Origin: Omphiscola glabra
Taxonomy: Eukaryota; Mollusca; Gastropoda; Lymnaeidae
Direction: 5' to 3'
Assembly: GCA_964017045.1 (NCBI GenBank)
Contig: OZ024796.1
Coordinates: 20,607,510 to 20,671,509 of the forward strand
DNA length: 64,000 bases
Made by a program: the position numbers and the translations under genes. The notes under the pieces were generated by a model. The model did no database searches. It had not been told where the DNA came from and saw only the letters and a list, made by a program, of their open reading frames with translations. How positions within the stretch are numbered: the stretch's first letter is position 1; the number at the start of each line of letters is the position of its first letter. Shown here one piece after another: positions 11,801 through 23,400 of the stretch.

Positions 11801-14800
11801 CTAGACTATTTGATCCAATAGCAAGAGTTATTCAAGACGACTGGAAGTAGCACACGATGCAGTAGATGACCAACAGTGTATACGAAACATAAGAATAAGT
11901 AGGGGGGGGGGGAGACTGCAATAATTGAAACGCGCATTTCACATTGACGATATATGTATTTGACCACAACATACTGGCTTATCATGGATGGGGACAACAC
12001 ATTGCTGTTTATTGATTTTGTAAATGTTTACATCTGTCATAATCTATATTTTGAGTAAACACGATAAGCTGTCAGGAGAGTTTTAAAACATGGGTTGGAC
12101 GGAGCTCTAAAAAAAAAATTTTCTTATAAAATTCATTTGGACTTAACTCTTGTGAAAATTAGTTGATCTGAGCTCTTATGAACATCACTTGATCTGAGCT
12201 CTTAAAAATATCAGTTGATCTGAGCTCTTATGAACATCACTTGATCTGAGCTCTTAAAAATATCAGTTGATCTGAGCTCTTATGAACATCACTTGATCTG
12301 AGCTCTTAAAAATATCAGTTGATTTGAGCTCTTATGAACATCACTTGATCTGAGCTCTTAAAAATATCAGTTGATCTGAGCTCTTATGAACATCACTTGA
12401 TCTGAGCTCTTAAAAATATCAGTTGATCTGAGCTCTTATGAACATCACTTGATCTGAGCTCTTAAAAATATCAGTTGATCTGAGCTCTTATGAACATCAC
12501 TTGATCTGAGCTCTTAAAAATATCAGTTGATCTGAGCTCTTATGAACATCAGATGAAAAGTCAAAACACGGAAGTTTTGATTAATGCCACTCTTAAGCTA
12601 GTCGGTTAGAGACATGAAAGGGAGGCCATCTATACATAGTAGATTCGTCAATTTTGAGCACTCGGTTTAAAGAGTATACATTTTGTAGCGTATTATACTT
12701 ACAATATTTGTCATTAAACATTGACTATAGTAAATATATGACATCTAAACCATTAATTGTCGTAAATATATGGAATTTTAACATTCACTGTCGTAAATAT
12801 ATGGCACTTTAACCATTCATTGTCGTAAATATGTGGCATTTCAACCATACTATGGTGATCATGTCAATATCTCCATTCACCTTTCGTATGTCCAGTACCT
12901 CTGATGTCCAGTACCTCTGCTCTTCAGTAAGTCTGATTTCTAGTATGTCTTAAGTCCATTATGTCTGATGTTCAGTATGGCTGATGTCCAGTAAGCCTGT
13001 CGTCCAGTATGTCTGATGTTCAGTAGTTATGTTCGGTATGTCTGATTGATTTGTTTGCGTACTGGGTGACGGAGGGGCTACATAGTTTTCCATCTCGTAT
13101 CATTCTTAAATCACTGGCTATAAATTTCTACATGCTGTCATTACTATTAGAACCCTACTGCAATGGTAACCAAGCATATAAACATACTGTAATGGTAACC
13201 AAACATATAAACATACTGCAATGGTAACTAAACATAATATAAACAAACTGCAATGGTTACCAAACATATAAACCTACTGCAATGGTAACTCAACATATAA
13301 ACATACAGCAATGGTAACTTAACATATAAACGTACTGCAATTGTAACTTAACATATATAAACATACTGCAATGGTAACTAAACATATAAACATACTGCAG
13401 TGGTAACGTAACATATAAACTTACAGTAATTGTCTCTAAACATATTAACATACTGTAACAGTAACTTAACATATAAGCATACACTAATGGTCACTATATT
13501 TCCATCTCAGGCCCAAGCTGTCCTGCTGGCATATCAGCTGGCCAGTACTTTACTCCAGCCGGTACCTGCCAAAGCTGCAAATGTTTCAAGATTTCTGGAG
13601 GCCTATCTTACAGCTGTGAGCAGTGAGTCATGGCCACCATTTTGTTTTGGACGTTTTGGGTTTCATATTTAAATTGGCGTTTCTTTCTTGGGGTTTGGGA
13701 AAAAGGGGGAGGTTAGAGAGCTATTGGAATATAGTTTTAAATTATGTAATGAGCTCTCAAATTTTCTGATCATTTAATTTAATTTTAATTCTTTTCTGCA
13801 TGAATTTTCATTATATTTAGACTCCGTCTGGAACGCTTACATTCTTTATTATTATTAAAGAACTACCACCGTGAGCATAATTTCTATTTATAATAGAACG
13901 CCCCCATTATGACTTTTAGGTCCGTCCCGTTTTAGCTAATATTAAACCTGGGCACAACCAAAAACCATGTTTAAAGACAAATCAAATTTTGAAAAGGTAT
14001 TCTTCAATGCCAAAGCTATGGCCGTCTATCAATTCAAATAAGATAGAATCACTTTAATATTTTACTGCCGTAATTCTTAAAGGTTGGATAACGAACAAAC
14101 TTTAATTTAAAAAATAGTCCCATTAAAATCGGTTTTTAAAAACGCCAAAGATGAAGCTTTATATTTAAAATTAAATTGGTTACGATGTACTCCCCCCCCC
14201 CAACTTTTTTTTCCTCCGAGAAAAAGATGTGGAAATGTATTGAATTGAAATTGAAATGTATTTTAAAAGTTATTATGAAAGGTATGTTTACCCATTTTGG
14301 CATAGGTGCACACATTTATATAGAAGCTTGCATTACAAACCAAGCCTCCGTACGTAGATTTGGCTATTTTAAGGAAAATACATGGTAGAACCCTACATAC
14401 ACATATGGAACTTTCTAGAAACTTTAAAAAATATTTTGAATATGATTTCATAAAAATTGGAATAAAATTGATGAGACGTAAAGATTCATAAAAAATAAAA
14501 AGGACATTTATAAAATTTAAAAAAACTTTTATAAAACTCGAAAGTTCTAGAATACGGTAGAAACTTCAAAAAACGTCTAAAAGATATATTTACCGATACC
14601 AAGGAAATTTCCAGGAAAATATATAATTCTATCAAACTAAACTGAAATTTCCACAAACTTTAGATCCTTTGAGATTTTCAGTATCTTTATATCTAAGTGG
14701 AAAATATAGAACTTGCTGGAAAATTCCAGTTTTTTTTAAATTTCTAAGAAATTATAAATAACACAGTACAAAAATACTTTTTAAAAACACGCTTTTCTAA

Positions 14801-16198
14801 AATTATAATAAAATGTATAAAACAAATGCCCCCCCCCCCTTTCTGAGTTGTTACTTTCATATGACTTAAAAGCGTGGGGTGGCCATGGAATACACTTCTT
14901 CTTCAATATATTAAGGGCCCACGATCAATTTATTGATCATTATGGCTCCTATGAATGTAGGTGGGATTTGCAATGTGTGGTATGACTTGACTAATGCAAT
15001 ACTAGACGCTTGAATATGTTTACATTGGTGCAAGTAAGTGGCATGTGACGCAATCGTTATCAAACAGATTATTTAATAATTGCATTTTAGTTTCGCACAA
15101 GCGCCTTGCATAACTGTTGTATGTTCTCATCCATCGTGATCTTCACAAGTGGAATGAAATTAGCGATACCGCTGCGGGCATGTCTTTACTATTTGCAAAG
15201 AACATTGAGTTCATGGGCGCCCCACACTTTTTTTTAGTCATATGACTGTAACGCCTCCAAAGTTTGGAACGACATTTATTTTATACTTTTAGTAAGTTTT
15301 CAAAATAATATAATAGGAGATGAGGGAGTGAGTTTTTTTTTTTTTTTAAATTTCAGTTTTTGGGAGAAAGTAATTTTGACCAAACTTACCAGGAACGACG
15401 CGTAGGTCAGGCGGCAATCCCTATGTCAAATATAGTTGCTATCCATTTTTTGCTCTCCTAGTTATAAATTAGCAAATAAAATACCTAGAAACAAACATAG
15501 TCACACTGAGCTTTATAAAGCAGACGGATCTCAATTGCTGTCTTTTATATAAGGAACTCAGATGATGTTTTTAATGTACAGACTTAATCTATGTCTTTAA
15601 TAGAGAGAATAGATAATATATCTAATATAAAGAGCTCAGCCAATGTCTCTAATATATAGAACTTAATTAATGTCTCGTATATATACAGCTAAAATGTCTA
15701 TGATATATAGTACTCGGTTAATGTCTCTTTGAGATACAGCTAAAATGTCTATAATTTATAGAACTCAGCTAATATCTCTTATAGATACAGCTAAAATTTC
15801 TATAATATATAGAACTCGGTTAATGTCTCTTTTAGGTACAGCTAAAATGTCTATAATATATAGAACTAAAATTATGTCTCTTATATATATATATATATAG
15901 CTAAAAATGTCTAAAATATATAGAGCCCAGCTAATATTTCGTTGTCCTCTGGTGCGAATCGTATGTTATTTTCAGTGCCACTTCAACTCTGTCTTTTTTA
16001 CTCAAATTGTCCAACCACCCCATATTGCTAGACTTTTTATTCCCTTCAAGGTGTCCAACTACCCCATATTACTACGACAGCACCAAATGCTACTCTTACT
16101 TCAACAACACGAGACCCTACAAAGACTGCTGTCAGCCCGTTGTCAAGTGCAGAGGTCAGCTAGATTTCAACGAGTCGATGATGTCGACGTCGGGTTAA
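3178..16198 (+). CDS. small secreted 10-cysteine VWC-like protein, paralog 1 (three exons: 3178..3250, 13511..13622, 16051..16198)
   Basis: Predicted protein of 110 residues. Exon 1 encodes a signal peptide (residues 1-24: MNVH, a long run of Leu/Val/Ile/Ala, then TKSA). Exons 2 and 3 encode a mature part of about 86 residues with ten cysteines spaced C-x15-C-x2-C-x-C-x10-C-x2-C-x11-C-x12-CC-x5-C. The CxxCxC and CC signatures are those of VWC domains; the single compact domain resembles single-domain VWC secreted proteins. An NNT glycosylation sequon is present. Introns are phase 1 (donor GTGAGT, acceptor CTCAG) and phase 2 (GTGAGT, TTCAAG); lengths 10260 and 2428 bp. The start was chosen because it begins the signal peptide at the same spacing as in the paralog. 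The function is unknown: extracellular or haemolymph roles fit, but the sequence does not decide. Gene model from splice phases only, no transcript. Confidence 0.82.
5850..5878. repeat. (AG)n microsatellite
   Basis: Perfect AG dinucleotide run. Confidence 0.95.
6303..6605. repeat. about 50-60-bp tandem repeats, 5-6 copies
   Basis: Repeated 'tttacaatttcactgt' then 'ccacagtagctcttcagtta' with length variation and T-runs. Confidence 0.85.
7320..7405 (-). mobile_element. Penelope-like remnant with a hammerhead-like core
   Basis: On the - strand the sequence reads CTGAAGA, then AGGC-TTATT-GCC able to pair as a short stem, then GAAAC. This is the order CUGANGA / stem II / GAAA of the hammerhead ribozyme core. 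Such motifs are typical of Penelope-like element repeats. A related, more decayed block lies at about 22780-22870 (GAAA replaced by GACA). Stems I and III were not confirmed. Confidence 0.4.
8440..9726 (+). mobile_element. hAT transposon, ZMYM-type transposase family, dead, 1287 bp, with TIRs and 8-bp TSD
   Basis: Starts CAGGGCCGGATTAA and ends TTAATCCGGCCCTG, a perfect 14-bp TIR, with weaker pairing further in. It is flanked on both sides by the identical 8-bp aataaggg (8432-8439 and 9727-9734). The interior encodes only the C-terminal part of a hAT transposase, with stops. Intronic, in the same orientation as the host gene. The intact ends and TSD show a cut-and-paste insertion; it is too short to hold a full transposase. 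Confidence 0.9.
8844..9442 (+). pseudogene. hAT transposase C-terminal fragment with stops and a frameshift
   Basis: From about 8844 the frame reads NPLVIDLEVS, then residues through FRISAFYAIVDKLE and CFEELINAYP, and hits TAG at 9076. Reading then moves to another frame containing FPNVEIALRIF, a TAA, VVANYSTERSFSQLKR and RSTMKKERLDSLSLL. The last block is the hAT C-terminal dimerisation region (family pattern 'NCSAERSFSKLK...RSTM..ERL..L.LL.IE'). The DNA-binding N-terminus and most of the catalytic core are absent. Not functional. Confidence 0.85.
9735..12149. other. intron 1 of paralog 1, continued: no gene seen
   Basis: Unique-looking AT-rich sequence with a poly(G) run near 10409 and another near 11902. 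A block at 10515-10865 is open on the - strand for 116 codons (contains YVRHNVTMVWNSQDEIHE), but I recognise no family and see no start or splice context. Confidence 0.5.
12150..12552. repeat. 26-bp repeat in a 52-bp higher-order array, about 8 dimers
   Basis: Two 26-bp variants alternate regularly, one with 'cttatgaacatcacttgatc' and one with 'cttaaaaatatcagttgatc', each ending tgagct. Regular alternation means the dimer, not the monomer, was amplified. Confidence 0.95.
12885..13040. repeat. short degenerate repeat ('tgatgtccagta' family)
   Basis: Loosely repeated words built on 'gtctgatgtccagta'. Confidence 0.7.
13160..13490. repeat. about 29-bp minisatellite, about 11 copies, just before exon 2
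   Basis: Unit is roughly 'catactgcaatggtaac' plus 'caaacatataaa'. It ends about 20 bp before the exon 2 acceptor. Confidence 0.9.
13511..13622 (+). CDS. VWC-like paralog 1, exon 2
   Basis: 112 nt between CATCTCAG and CA|GTGAGT, phase 1 in, phase 2 out. Encodes GPSCPAG, then GTCQSCKC, then YSCE: cysteines 1-5 of ten. Confidence 0.83.
13623..15579. other. first part of intron 2 of paralog 1: no gene seen
   Basis: AT-rich. It holds poly(C) runs near 14200 and 14830 and the reversed non-LTR 3' tail at 14895-14955. No exon found. Confidence 0.55.
14895..14955 (-). mobile_element. short 3' tail of the same non-LTR family as at 1-340, reversed
   Basis: Read on the - strand: TAGGAGCC, a GATCAATAAATTGATC near-palindrome, GGGCCC, then GAAGAAGAAG. 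This is the same order as 285-340. Similarity stops soon after, as expected for a strongly 5'-truncated insertion. Confidence 0.6.
15580..15930. repeat. about 60-bp imperfect tandem repeats (about 30-bp half units)
   Basis: Alternating 'cagctaaaatgtctataata' and 'tatagaactcggttaatgtc' words, about 6 dimers. Confidence 0.85.
16008..16033 (+). pseudogene. vestigial duplicate of the 5' end of exon 3 (paralog 1)
   Basis: TGTCCAACCACCCCATATTG followed by CTAGAC is nearly identical to the start of exon 3 (TGTCCAACTACCCCATATTA then CTACGAC) 44 bp downstream. The AG acceptor in front is missing (reads ctcaaattg), so this copy should not be spliced. Confidence 0.7.
16051..16198 (+). CDS. VWC-like paralog 1, exon 3
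   Basis: Acceptor ATTCCCTTCAAG|G. Encodes CPTTPYYYDSTKCYSYF, then KDCCQPVVKC, then the tail MMSTSG and TAA. Highly similar to exon 3 of the paralog. Confidence 0.83.
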
Positions 16199-16296
16199 AA
16201 CATCCCAATCTCTAACATTAGCAGAAATTAACCCAAACTCCCCTGAGGATTGATTGGGGACTGCTGACATGACAAGTGTACGATACATTTAACTGA

Positions 16297-16302
16297 AATA
16301 AA
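16297..16302 (+). terminator. polyadenylation signal of paralog 1
   Basis: AATAAA, 99 bp after the stop codon. Confidence 0.55.
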
Positions 16303-17519
16303 ACAAAAAAATGGAAAGCTGCTTGGTATTTGTAATTCTTTATTTTAATGAAAACTGCACAGTGTAGGGAAACACGGGATTGTAAGTTTGTATTTATATT
16401 CAAATTGTGTAACATGTTGCATGATTAAATACTACAAGATTAAAATATGATTAGTTCCCAGCCTTTTCTGTCGTGCAGGCAGTTTTAATCCGAATATTAT
16501 TATTTTAAAATTTGAGAAACATATCTTACTCTTAACGATACAGATTTATTGAAAACACAACACATTTATGCTTAAAACAAAATATATAATAGACGCCCCT
16601 AGGCAGGCGACATCCCCACCCCCACACTTTTGTTTCAAGAAGTTATATATGAATGTCATATAACCAGCTGCTGGCCGGGGTGAGACAAGCTTCTGCCACA
16701 CTCCCTCTACAAAAATGTACCGGCAGTTGGCTGGAAATGACGCCCCTCAATATAAAGAAAAAAGTGCCAATCTGGGGCAGACCACCGCCCTACTATAGCC
16801 CCCCCCCCTTCTTTCAACGCCGTTGCATATCAGTTATCGGCATTTTGAGTTTCAATAAATCTTTTGTTAACTATGATCTCCATGCCGAGAAAAAGCGGCG
16901 CCTGGGGCGAAGCCTGAAAATTGTAACGGAATCGTCACGTGACGACCGCCGCTCAAAAGCACACCCTTTGATAATAACCATCCCAGGACAAATGTTCGGC
17001 GTGTGCTATTTCAATTTCTTCTTCATCGTCTCTCCTATAATTTTTTTAAAGATATCAAGAATATTTTCTAGATCACATCAATTTGAAAAAATAAGAATTC
17101 TTTTTCGTTGGGCCAATAAAAAGGCCATTTGCACCTTTGTCAAGTGCCTCGTTTGCTTTTAGGATAATGCGGCCATGCTTCTCTGCATAGCATGTTAGTT
17201 AATAATATATTATTAAAAGATTAATAATATATTATATTAGTTCTTAGAACTAAACTATTCCTCATCTATATCACTGTTAAAATCTTGTACGGTCTAGAAT
17301 CCTTTACGGGTACCAACTTACATTTAAACCTACAAAGATGGTGACTTAAAAATTACACGTCTACGAGACAGTTGTGCTCCTTAGACTAATCGACCCTTAC
17401 TGGACAATCTGCAAGCGCTTTGAGCTGACCCACTTTCATACCAGGTGTTTCAGAAAATACCCCCCCCCCCCACATCAAATGACAGGTCAAGATCCCAAGC
17501 AGTACCGGCATCTTCCCAG
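16303..17519. other. intergenic, no recognised gene
   Basis: A 169-codon open frame at 16653-17162 contains Pro runs caused by a poly(C) tract and no recognisable domain; I do not call it a gene. Poly(C) runs near 16799 and 17461. Confidence 0.5.
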
Positions 17520-17905
17520 TTTCAAGGTACAGTACCAGCATCTTACCCTTCATCGTACAGTCCCATCATCTTCCCCTTCATGGTACAGTACCAGCATCTT
17601 CCCCTTCATGGTACAGTACCAGCATCTTCCCCTTCATGGTACAGTCCCATCATCTTCCCCTTCATCGTACAGTCCCATCATCTTCCCCTTCATGGTACAG
17701 TACCAGCATCTTCCCCTTCATGGTACAGTACCAGCATCTTCCCCTTCATGGTACAGTACCAGCATCTTCCCCTTCATGGTACAGTAACATCATTCTCCCC
17801 TTCATGGTACAGTAACAGCATTTTCCCCTTCATCGTACAGTCCCATCATCTTCCCCTTCATTGTACAGTAACAGCATTTTCCCCTTCATGCTATAGTCCT
17901 ATGGT
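17520..17905. repeat. 27-bp minisatellite, about 14 copies
   Basis: Unit is 'catcttccccttcatggtac' plus 'agtacca'. A multiple of 3, so frames stay open on the + strand without being a gene. Confidence 0.95.
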
Positions 17906-18287
17906 ACAGCCCCAGCTAAAAAGTCATCGAGAAAAGCCAAGCCAGCCATGTCTTCGGCCCAGTCGCTCAAAAGTTGACCAATCAACGCTCAGGCGACAAG
18001 AGTGGTCCTCAATGAGTTGAAAGTAGTATACATAATATCATGGTCACTGTGAATCATTAAAAACATATATTAAATTGGTACTCTTAATTTAAGCTCACGT
18101 GAACACCCGTCAGTAAAATATTTAACACTTAGGGCTGTTTTTTTAAACAAATCCTTTTACTGCGCCCTTTTCTGTAAGAAATGAAACTTACTAATGATTC
18201 ATATGTATGAGTTTTTTTTCAACTCTATTTGCTAATACATAACTATAGTCATTAATATTGATACCAGAAGCGCTGATTCATCTAATC
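17906..18287. other. intergenic, nothing recognised
   Basis: Unique-looking AT-rich sequence. The last 8 bp (18280-18287) are the target duplication of the SPIN-like element. Confidence 0.5.
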
Positions 18288-18483
18288 CAGTGGTTCTCAA
18301 CCTTTCTAATGCCGCGACCCATTAATACAGTTCCTCGTTTTGCGGAGACCCCAACCACACAATTATTTTCGTTGCTACTTCATAACTGTAGAGTATATGT
18401 GTTTACCCGTGGTCTTAGGCGACCCTTGTAAATTGGTCGTTCGACCCCCAAAGGGATCGCGACCTACAGGCTGAGATCTGCTG
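18288..18483 (+). mobile_element. SPIN-like non-autonomous hAT element, copy 1, 196 bp, perfect 8-bp TSD
   Basis: Starts CAGTGGTTCTCAACC, then AATGCCGCGACCC, CAGTTCCTC, TTCGTTGCTACTTCATAACT; later GTCTTAGGCGACCC, GTCGTTCGACCCCCAAAGGG, ATCGCGACC and a CTG end. These blocks match, in order, the SPIN (SPACE INVADERS) hAT MITE consensus as I remember it. The flanks 18280-18287 and 18484-18491 are both atctaatc, an exact 8-bp TSD. The right end has mutated (gagatctgctg instead of gagaaccactg). Confidence 0.88.
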
Positions 18484-18491
18484 ATCTAATC

Positions 18492-19431
18492 CTTGACTAT
18501 GATGCATGTTTCGGTTGTTTCAAATGTTCCCGTTCTTTTGATACCATTTTTAAACTTTCACCATCGTTACATTTTAATCATTTTTTTATCATTATTATTT
18601 TTTTAAAATTTTTTTTTTGCTATTGTGAAACTTGTTTTATTTATAGCATTACGTTTACCCCACTTTCAGATTAGGTCTGCAAAGATCACAACTAGGACCT
18701 TTTAGGAAATCTGCTGAGATTTCACAGGCTGCTAGTATAAGAGCAGTCGGTGGCAATGTCTAGTGCTTCCCGGGGGCGAGCCAAGGCTTTTGCCGCCGTC
18801 CCCCACCCCAAATGACACATATCTGCTTTTGGTCAGAAAAAGCTGTCAAAATATTAAACAAGAAGGCTCCGGGTTGGGGAGGGTGGGTCACCCTGTCCAC
18901 CCACGCTTCATACGCCAGTGATAGCATCATTAATAAAAAGAAGAAATCCCCAAAAAGTTCAAGAGGTATTTGTTCAACTCTCGTTCAGTCACGACAAATA
19001 ACAAGTCAATTATGTGTGTTTCTTTCTCACAACATAAATTAGTGAATTTTTCGTTTTTTCTCATTTCATAAGTTAGTGAATTCTTTGTGTTTCTTTCCCA
19101 CAACAGAAGTTAGTAATCGCCACAAAGGTCGATGTAGAGCAACCTGGTTTCTTTACTTAGATTAATCTGCGCCTATCGACAAAAGCTTTATTATAATGGA
19201 TTACAATGCAACAGACGGCTGGTGTTTAGAGTTCCGATCCAGGACCCAGAATTGCTTTGTCTGAAAGGCGAGTGGGTTTTTGACGGGACGCTATATTATG
19301 GTTTGTAATTTTCTTTTACGTAAATTTGACAAAATTCATCAGTTTCGTTCATTTTTCTTATTGGGGTATATTTTCTTGACTCGTCTTTGTCAAATCATCC
19401 CGTAGAAATGTCAATAGTTTTCAAACTAATA
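18492..19431. other. intergenic, no gene seen
   Basis: Contains T-rich stretches and a solitary hAT-like right end (TACGCCAGTG at about 18910) without a recognisable left end or TSD. Confidence 0.5.
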
Positions 19432-19880
19432 ACTGCCACCCAACACAGCTATCAACTGTCATCCAACACAACTATCAACTGTCATCCAACACAACTATCA
19501 ACTGCCACCCAACACAGCTATCAACTGTCATCCAACACAATTATCAACTGTCATCCAACACAACTATCAGCTGCCACCCAACACAGCTCTCAACTGCCAT
19601 CCAACACAGCTATCAACTGTCATCCAACACAACTATCAACTGCCACCCAACACAGCTATCAGCTGTCATCCAACACAACTATCAACTGCCACCCAACTCA
19701 ACTATCAACTGCCACCCAATACAGCTATCAACTGTCATCCAACACAGCCATCAGCTGTCATCCAACACAACTATCAACTGCCACCCAACACAACTATCAA
19801 CTGCCACCCAACACATCTATCAACTGTCATCCGACACAACTATCAACTGTCATCAAACACAATTATCAACTGTCATCCAA
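19432..19880. repeat. 23-bp minisatellite, about 19 copies
   Basis: Unit 'tatcaactgtcatccaacac' plus 'aac', with a cca/tca variant alternating. The period cycles through all three frames. Confidence 0.93.
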
Positions 19881-20318
19881 AAGACGTGACTGACGATATC
19901 AATACAATGCCAAACCACCATTATTGACTTCTACTTAATATTTCATTGACGAAAAAGTAAACACAATTGAAGAATAGGTATACCGCCAATATATATATAT
20001 ATACTATACTATTTTAAGACTAAGAGGGCGTGACTTATTTCTTAATTCATTATTTTGGTTTTGTTTTAAAGCAATAATGTACATTTAAAAAAAAGAATAG
20101 TGAGATTTAAAAAAAAAACCTACAGATTATAGAGGAGTTGTCAGGGGCTGCAAAATAAAAATGTATTTAAATAAAGAAACGAAACATTTTAACACATTTA
20201 GACTACGGAATTTTGGATTTTAAAAAATCAATATTATAAAGCTCTTTGGATTTTTTGTGTGGAATTTTTTGGCTCAGCGTAAGACTCTCTACCAACCACG
20301 TGATATCAATGTCACGCT

Positions 20319-20327
20319 TATATAAAA
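20319..20327 (+). promoter_or_regulatory. TATA box of the second VWC-like gene
   Basis: TATATAAAA, 102 bp before the ATG at 20421; same position as in paralog 1. Confidence 0.7.
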
Positions 20328-20420
20328 GCTGGACCATTTTCCACGGCTTATGTGTGTTGTTGTCGAGCTACGGTAGACATTTGTAATTTGTTGAATACGT
20401 CGACCGTTTCAATAAGTATC

Positions 20421-20493
20421 ATGAACGTTTCTGCTGGCCTTGGTCTGTTGGTCTTAACTCTAGCAGGATTTGCATTCGTCCTAGTTTCCACAG
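20421..20493 (+). CDS. VWC-like paralog 2, exon 1 (signal peptide)
   Basis: 73 nt, phase 1, ending TCCACAG|GTGAGT. Confidence 0.85.
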
Positions 20494-23400
20494 GTGAGTT
20501 GAAATTATATGCTAACTAATTTTGGATTAATTTTTTTCGGCCTCCGCCTCGTATCCGGAAATTTGTTGGAAAGGAATTTGGTCGACAGAAAATTGACAGA
20601 CGGAAATTTGGTCGACAGAAAATTGATAAACGGCAGTTTGATAAAATGCTAAATAAATAATTACAATATTTTGAAGCGACTTTTCGTCTTTCCATCACGA
20701 ACACATTGCAGATGCCACTGTCATGATGGAGCTTCATCATTTGAAAGAATGTGTTATTTAGCGGCATTTTCTTGAAGACCTGCTCAACTACACGAAATAT
20801 TGACACCCAATTCCCTTTCTAAGAGTCTTGCTAAAAGCAGCGAATGACCCAAACCTTCCTCTTTTCGATAACGTAATTGAACCAGAAAACTAAAAAAAAT
20901 TTCTGAAAAACCGCTGTAGTTTCTTGTAATAAAACGTATCTTCGATGTTCCTCTGACTTGTATCTATGAACTCAGAAACTCACAGGATTACTGGCCGGAT
21001 GAGTTCTAAATTGGTGGTACCATCCAGATTTAGCAATCAAGAATGAAATTTAATGATCATAGCACACCAGTGGGCTTTTGATGTTAGACGATTTTATGAT
21101 CTGAGCACGACAGCAGTGTTTTAATGTTAGCCAATTTTATGATCCAAGCATGCAATCTCACGTCACGTAGTTAAAAATATGTTTAAGGGTTGTTTAAAGC
21201 CGCTAGTATGTCTCTTCGAAAGTTATAGCACAGGACTTTATCTATTCTGGTTATGTGTGATGTAATTTTGATGTGTAACAGCCCCCCCTCCAATTAGCAG
21301 TCAATTGTTTCGACTGCCAACAATTGGATGATGTAAATAATATAACTTTAAATGAAACGATTTTCTTGATACACTCCCCAAGTGCCCCCTTTCGGGAGTC
21401 ACAGCAACCCCAAAAATCCAAAAACCTTTCAGCGCATCTCCTGGAGCTACCGAACCCCCCCACCCTTTGGGATCATACGACCCACTTTGAATACCAGTGG
21501 ATTAAAATAATTCAAGCTGAATTGCAGTTACTTTGACGTCAGATGTAACTGGTCTGATCATGTCATAGATCATGTCATAGATCATGATAATGCTTGTCTC
21601 ATCATGACATAGATCATGTCATAGATCATGATGAAGCTGGCCTGATCATGTCATAGATCATGATGATGCTGCATGGTCTGATCATGTCATAGATCATGTC
21701 ATAGATCATGACAATGCTTGTCTCATCATGACATAGATCATGTCATAGATCATGATGAAGCTGGCCTGATCATGTCATAGATCATGATGATGCTGCATGG
21801 TCTTATCATGTCATAGATCACGATGATGCTGGCCAAATTCTGTAATATACCCCAGTGATGCTGGTCTAATTCTGTAATATACACCCGTGATGTTTGTCTA
21901 ATTCTGCAATATACCCTAGTGATGCTGGTCTAATTATGTAATATACCCCAGTGATGCTGATCTAATTCTGCAATATACACCCGTGATGCTGGTCAAATTC
22001 TGCAATATATTCCAGTGATGCTGGTCTAATTATGTAATATACCCCAGTGATACTGGTATACTTCGGTCATATACCCCCGTGATGCTGGTATATACTTCTG
22101 TCATATACCCAAGTGATCCTGGTATACTTCTGTCATATACCTTAGTGATGCTGGTATACTTCTGTCATATACCCCCAGTGAGGCTAGTATACTTCTGTCA
22201 TATACCCCAGGGATGCTGGTATACTTCCGTCATATACCCCAATGATGCTGGTATACTTCCGTCATATACCCCAATGATGCTGGTATACTTCTGTCATATA
22301 CCCCAATGATGCTGGTATACTTCTGTCATGTACCCATGTAAAGGTCATTGACTTCATTGTTGTGGTCTAGCCCGTGGTGACCCAAGCACACAGCTACCCG
22401 AACCCGATTTTTATTGAATCATCACCGGACGGAAAAAAATATGCTTTTGTTTCGTGGTTGTCTTTAGTTCAAAATTTTTATAAATAAAAAGTGTTTTATT
22501 TTTTATATTAACTTGTGAATGGATTATTTGATTTAGTCGACTAAAATAGAAAAAGATATCACATCTCCACAGGGGAGCCAAATACTCAATATGTTGTTAA
22601 TCCTTTCACGACAAATTACACTAGCAATACAAATGCTAAAAATGGAGAAGCTGCAGGATTGGTAGGAATACCTGGTGAGACAATTAAAGCCGACATTGAT
22701 CTATCAACATACTCTATAATATTATTGTAATTATACAGGAAAAGGGAGAAATTCCAAAGGACTGGAAAAATTAAATGAGCGAAACAAAATATGAGAAAAC
22801 GCGAAGGAAGGACGCAACAAAACAACGTACGTGTCTGCAAGAAACCCTCTTCAGCGAACAAACAGCAGTTTAAAAAATAATTAGCTGCAATGTTGTATCC
22901 GAGACGCAAAGACTGGGGAGAGAATGTGATAAAACAGATTGTGCAAAAAAAAAAAATAAGCAATTGTATAGAGCCCTTTGTTCAAAAAGACAAGCAATGA
23001 TATGGAAACCTTGGTTCAGACAGACAAGTCCTGGTTCTTAACCCTTTGTTTAGACAGGCACTAGTAAGGAACCCTTTCTTCTTACAGACAAGCTCGGGTA
23101 TAGAACCCTTTGTTTCAAACATACAAGCGCTGGCATGGAACCCTTTGTTTCAAACATACAAGCCCTGGTATTGAACCTTTAAGTTTTAAGAGGACCATGA
23201 ATACCCCAAGACATCACGAGTAGAGATGTCAACAAAGAAGTAGCAAAGGCTGGAAAGAGTTGGAAAGAGTAATAGAAGATAGCTAGGGACCGGAAGCTGA
23301 GTTAGAGAGGAGAGCTAGAGACCGGAAGCTGAGTTATCACCTGAAAGAATGTTCTCTCTTATTTAAGGTGAGCATTTAAAAAAAATAAAAAGGTTAATAT

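Noticed and set aside
16653..17162. 169-codon frame
   Set aside because: No domain, no signal peptide, Pro runs from a poly(C) tract; not supported as a gene.
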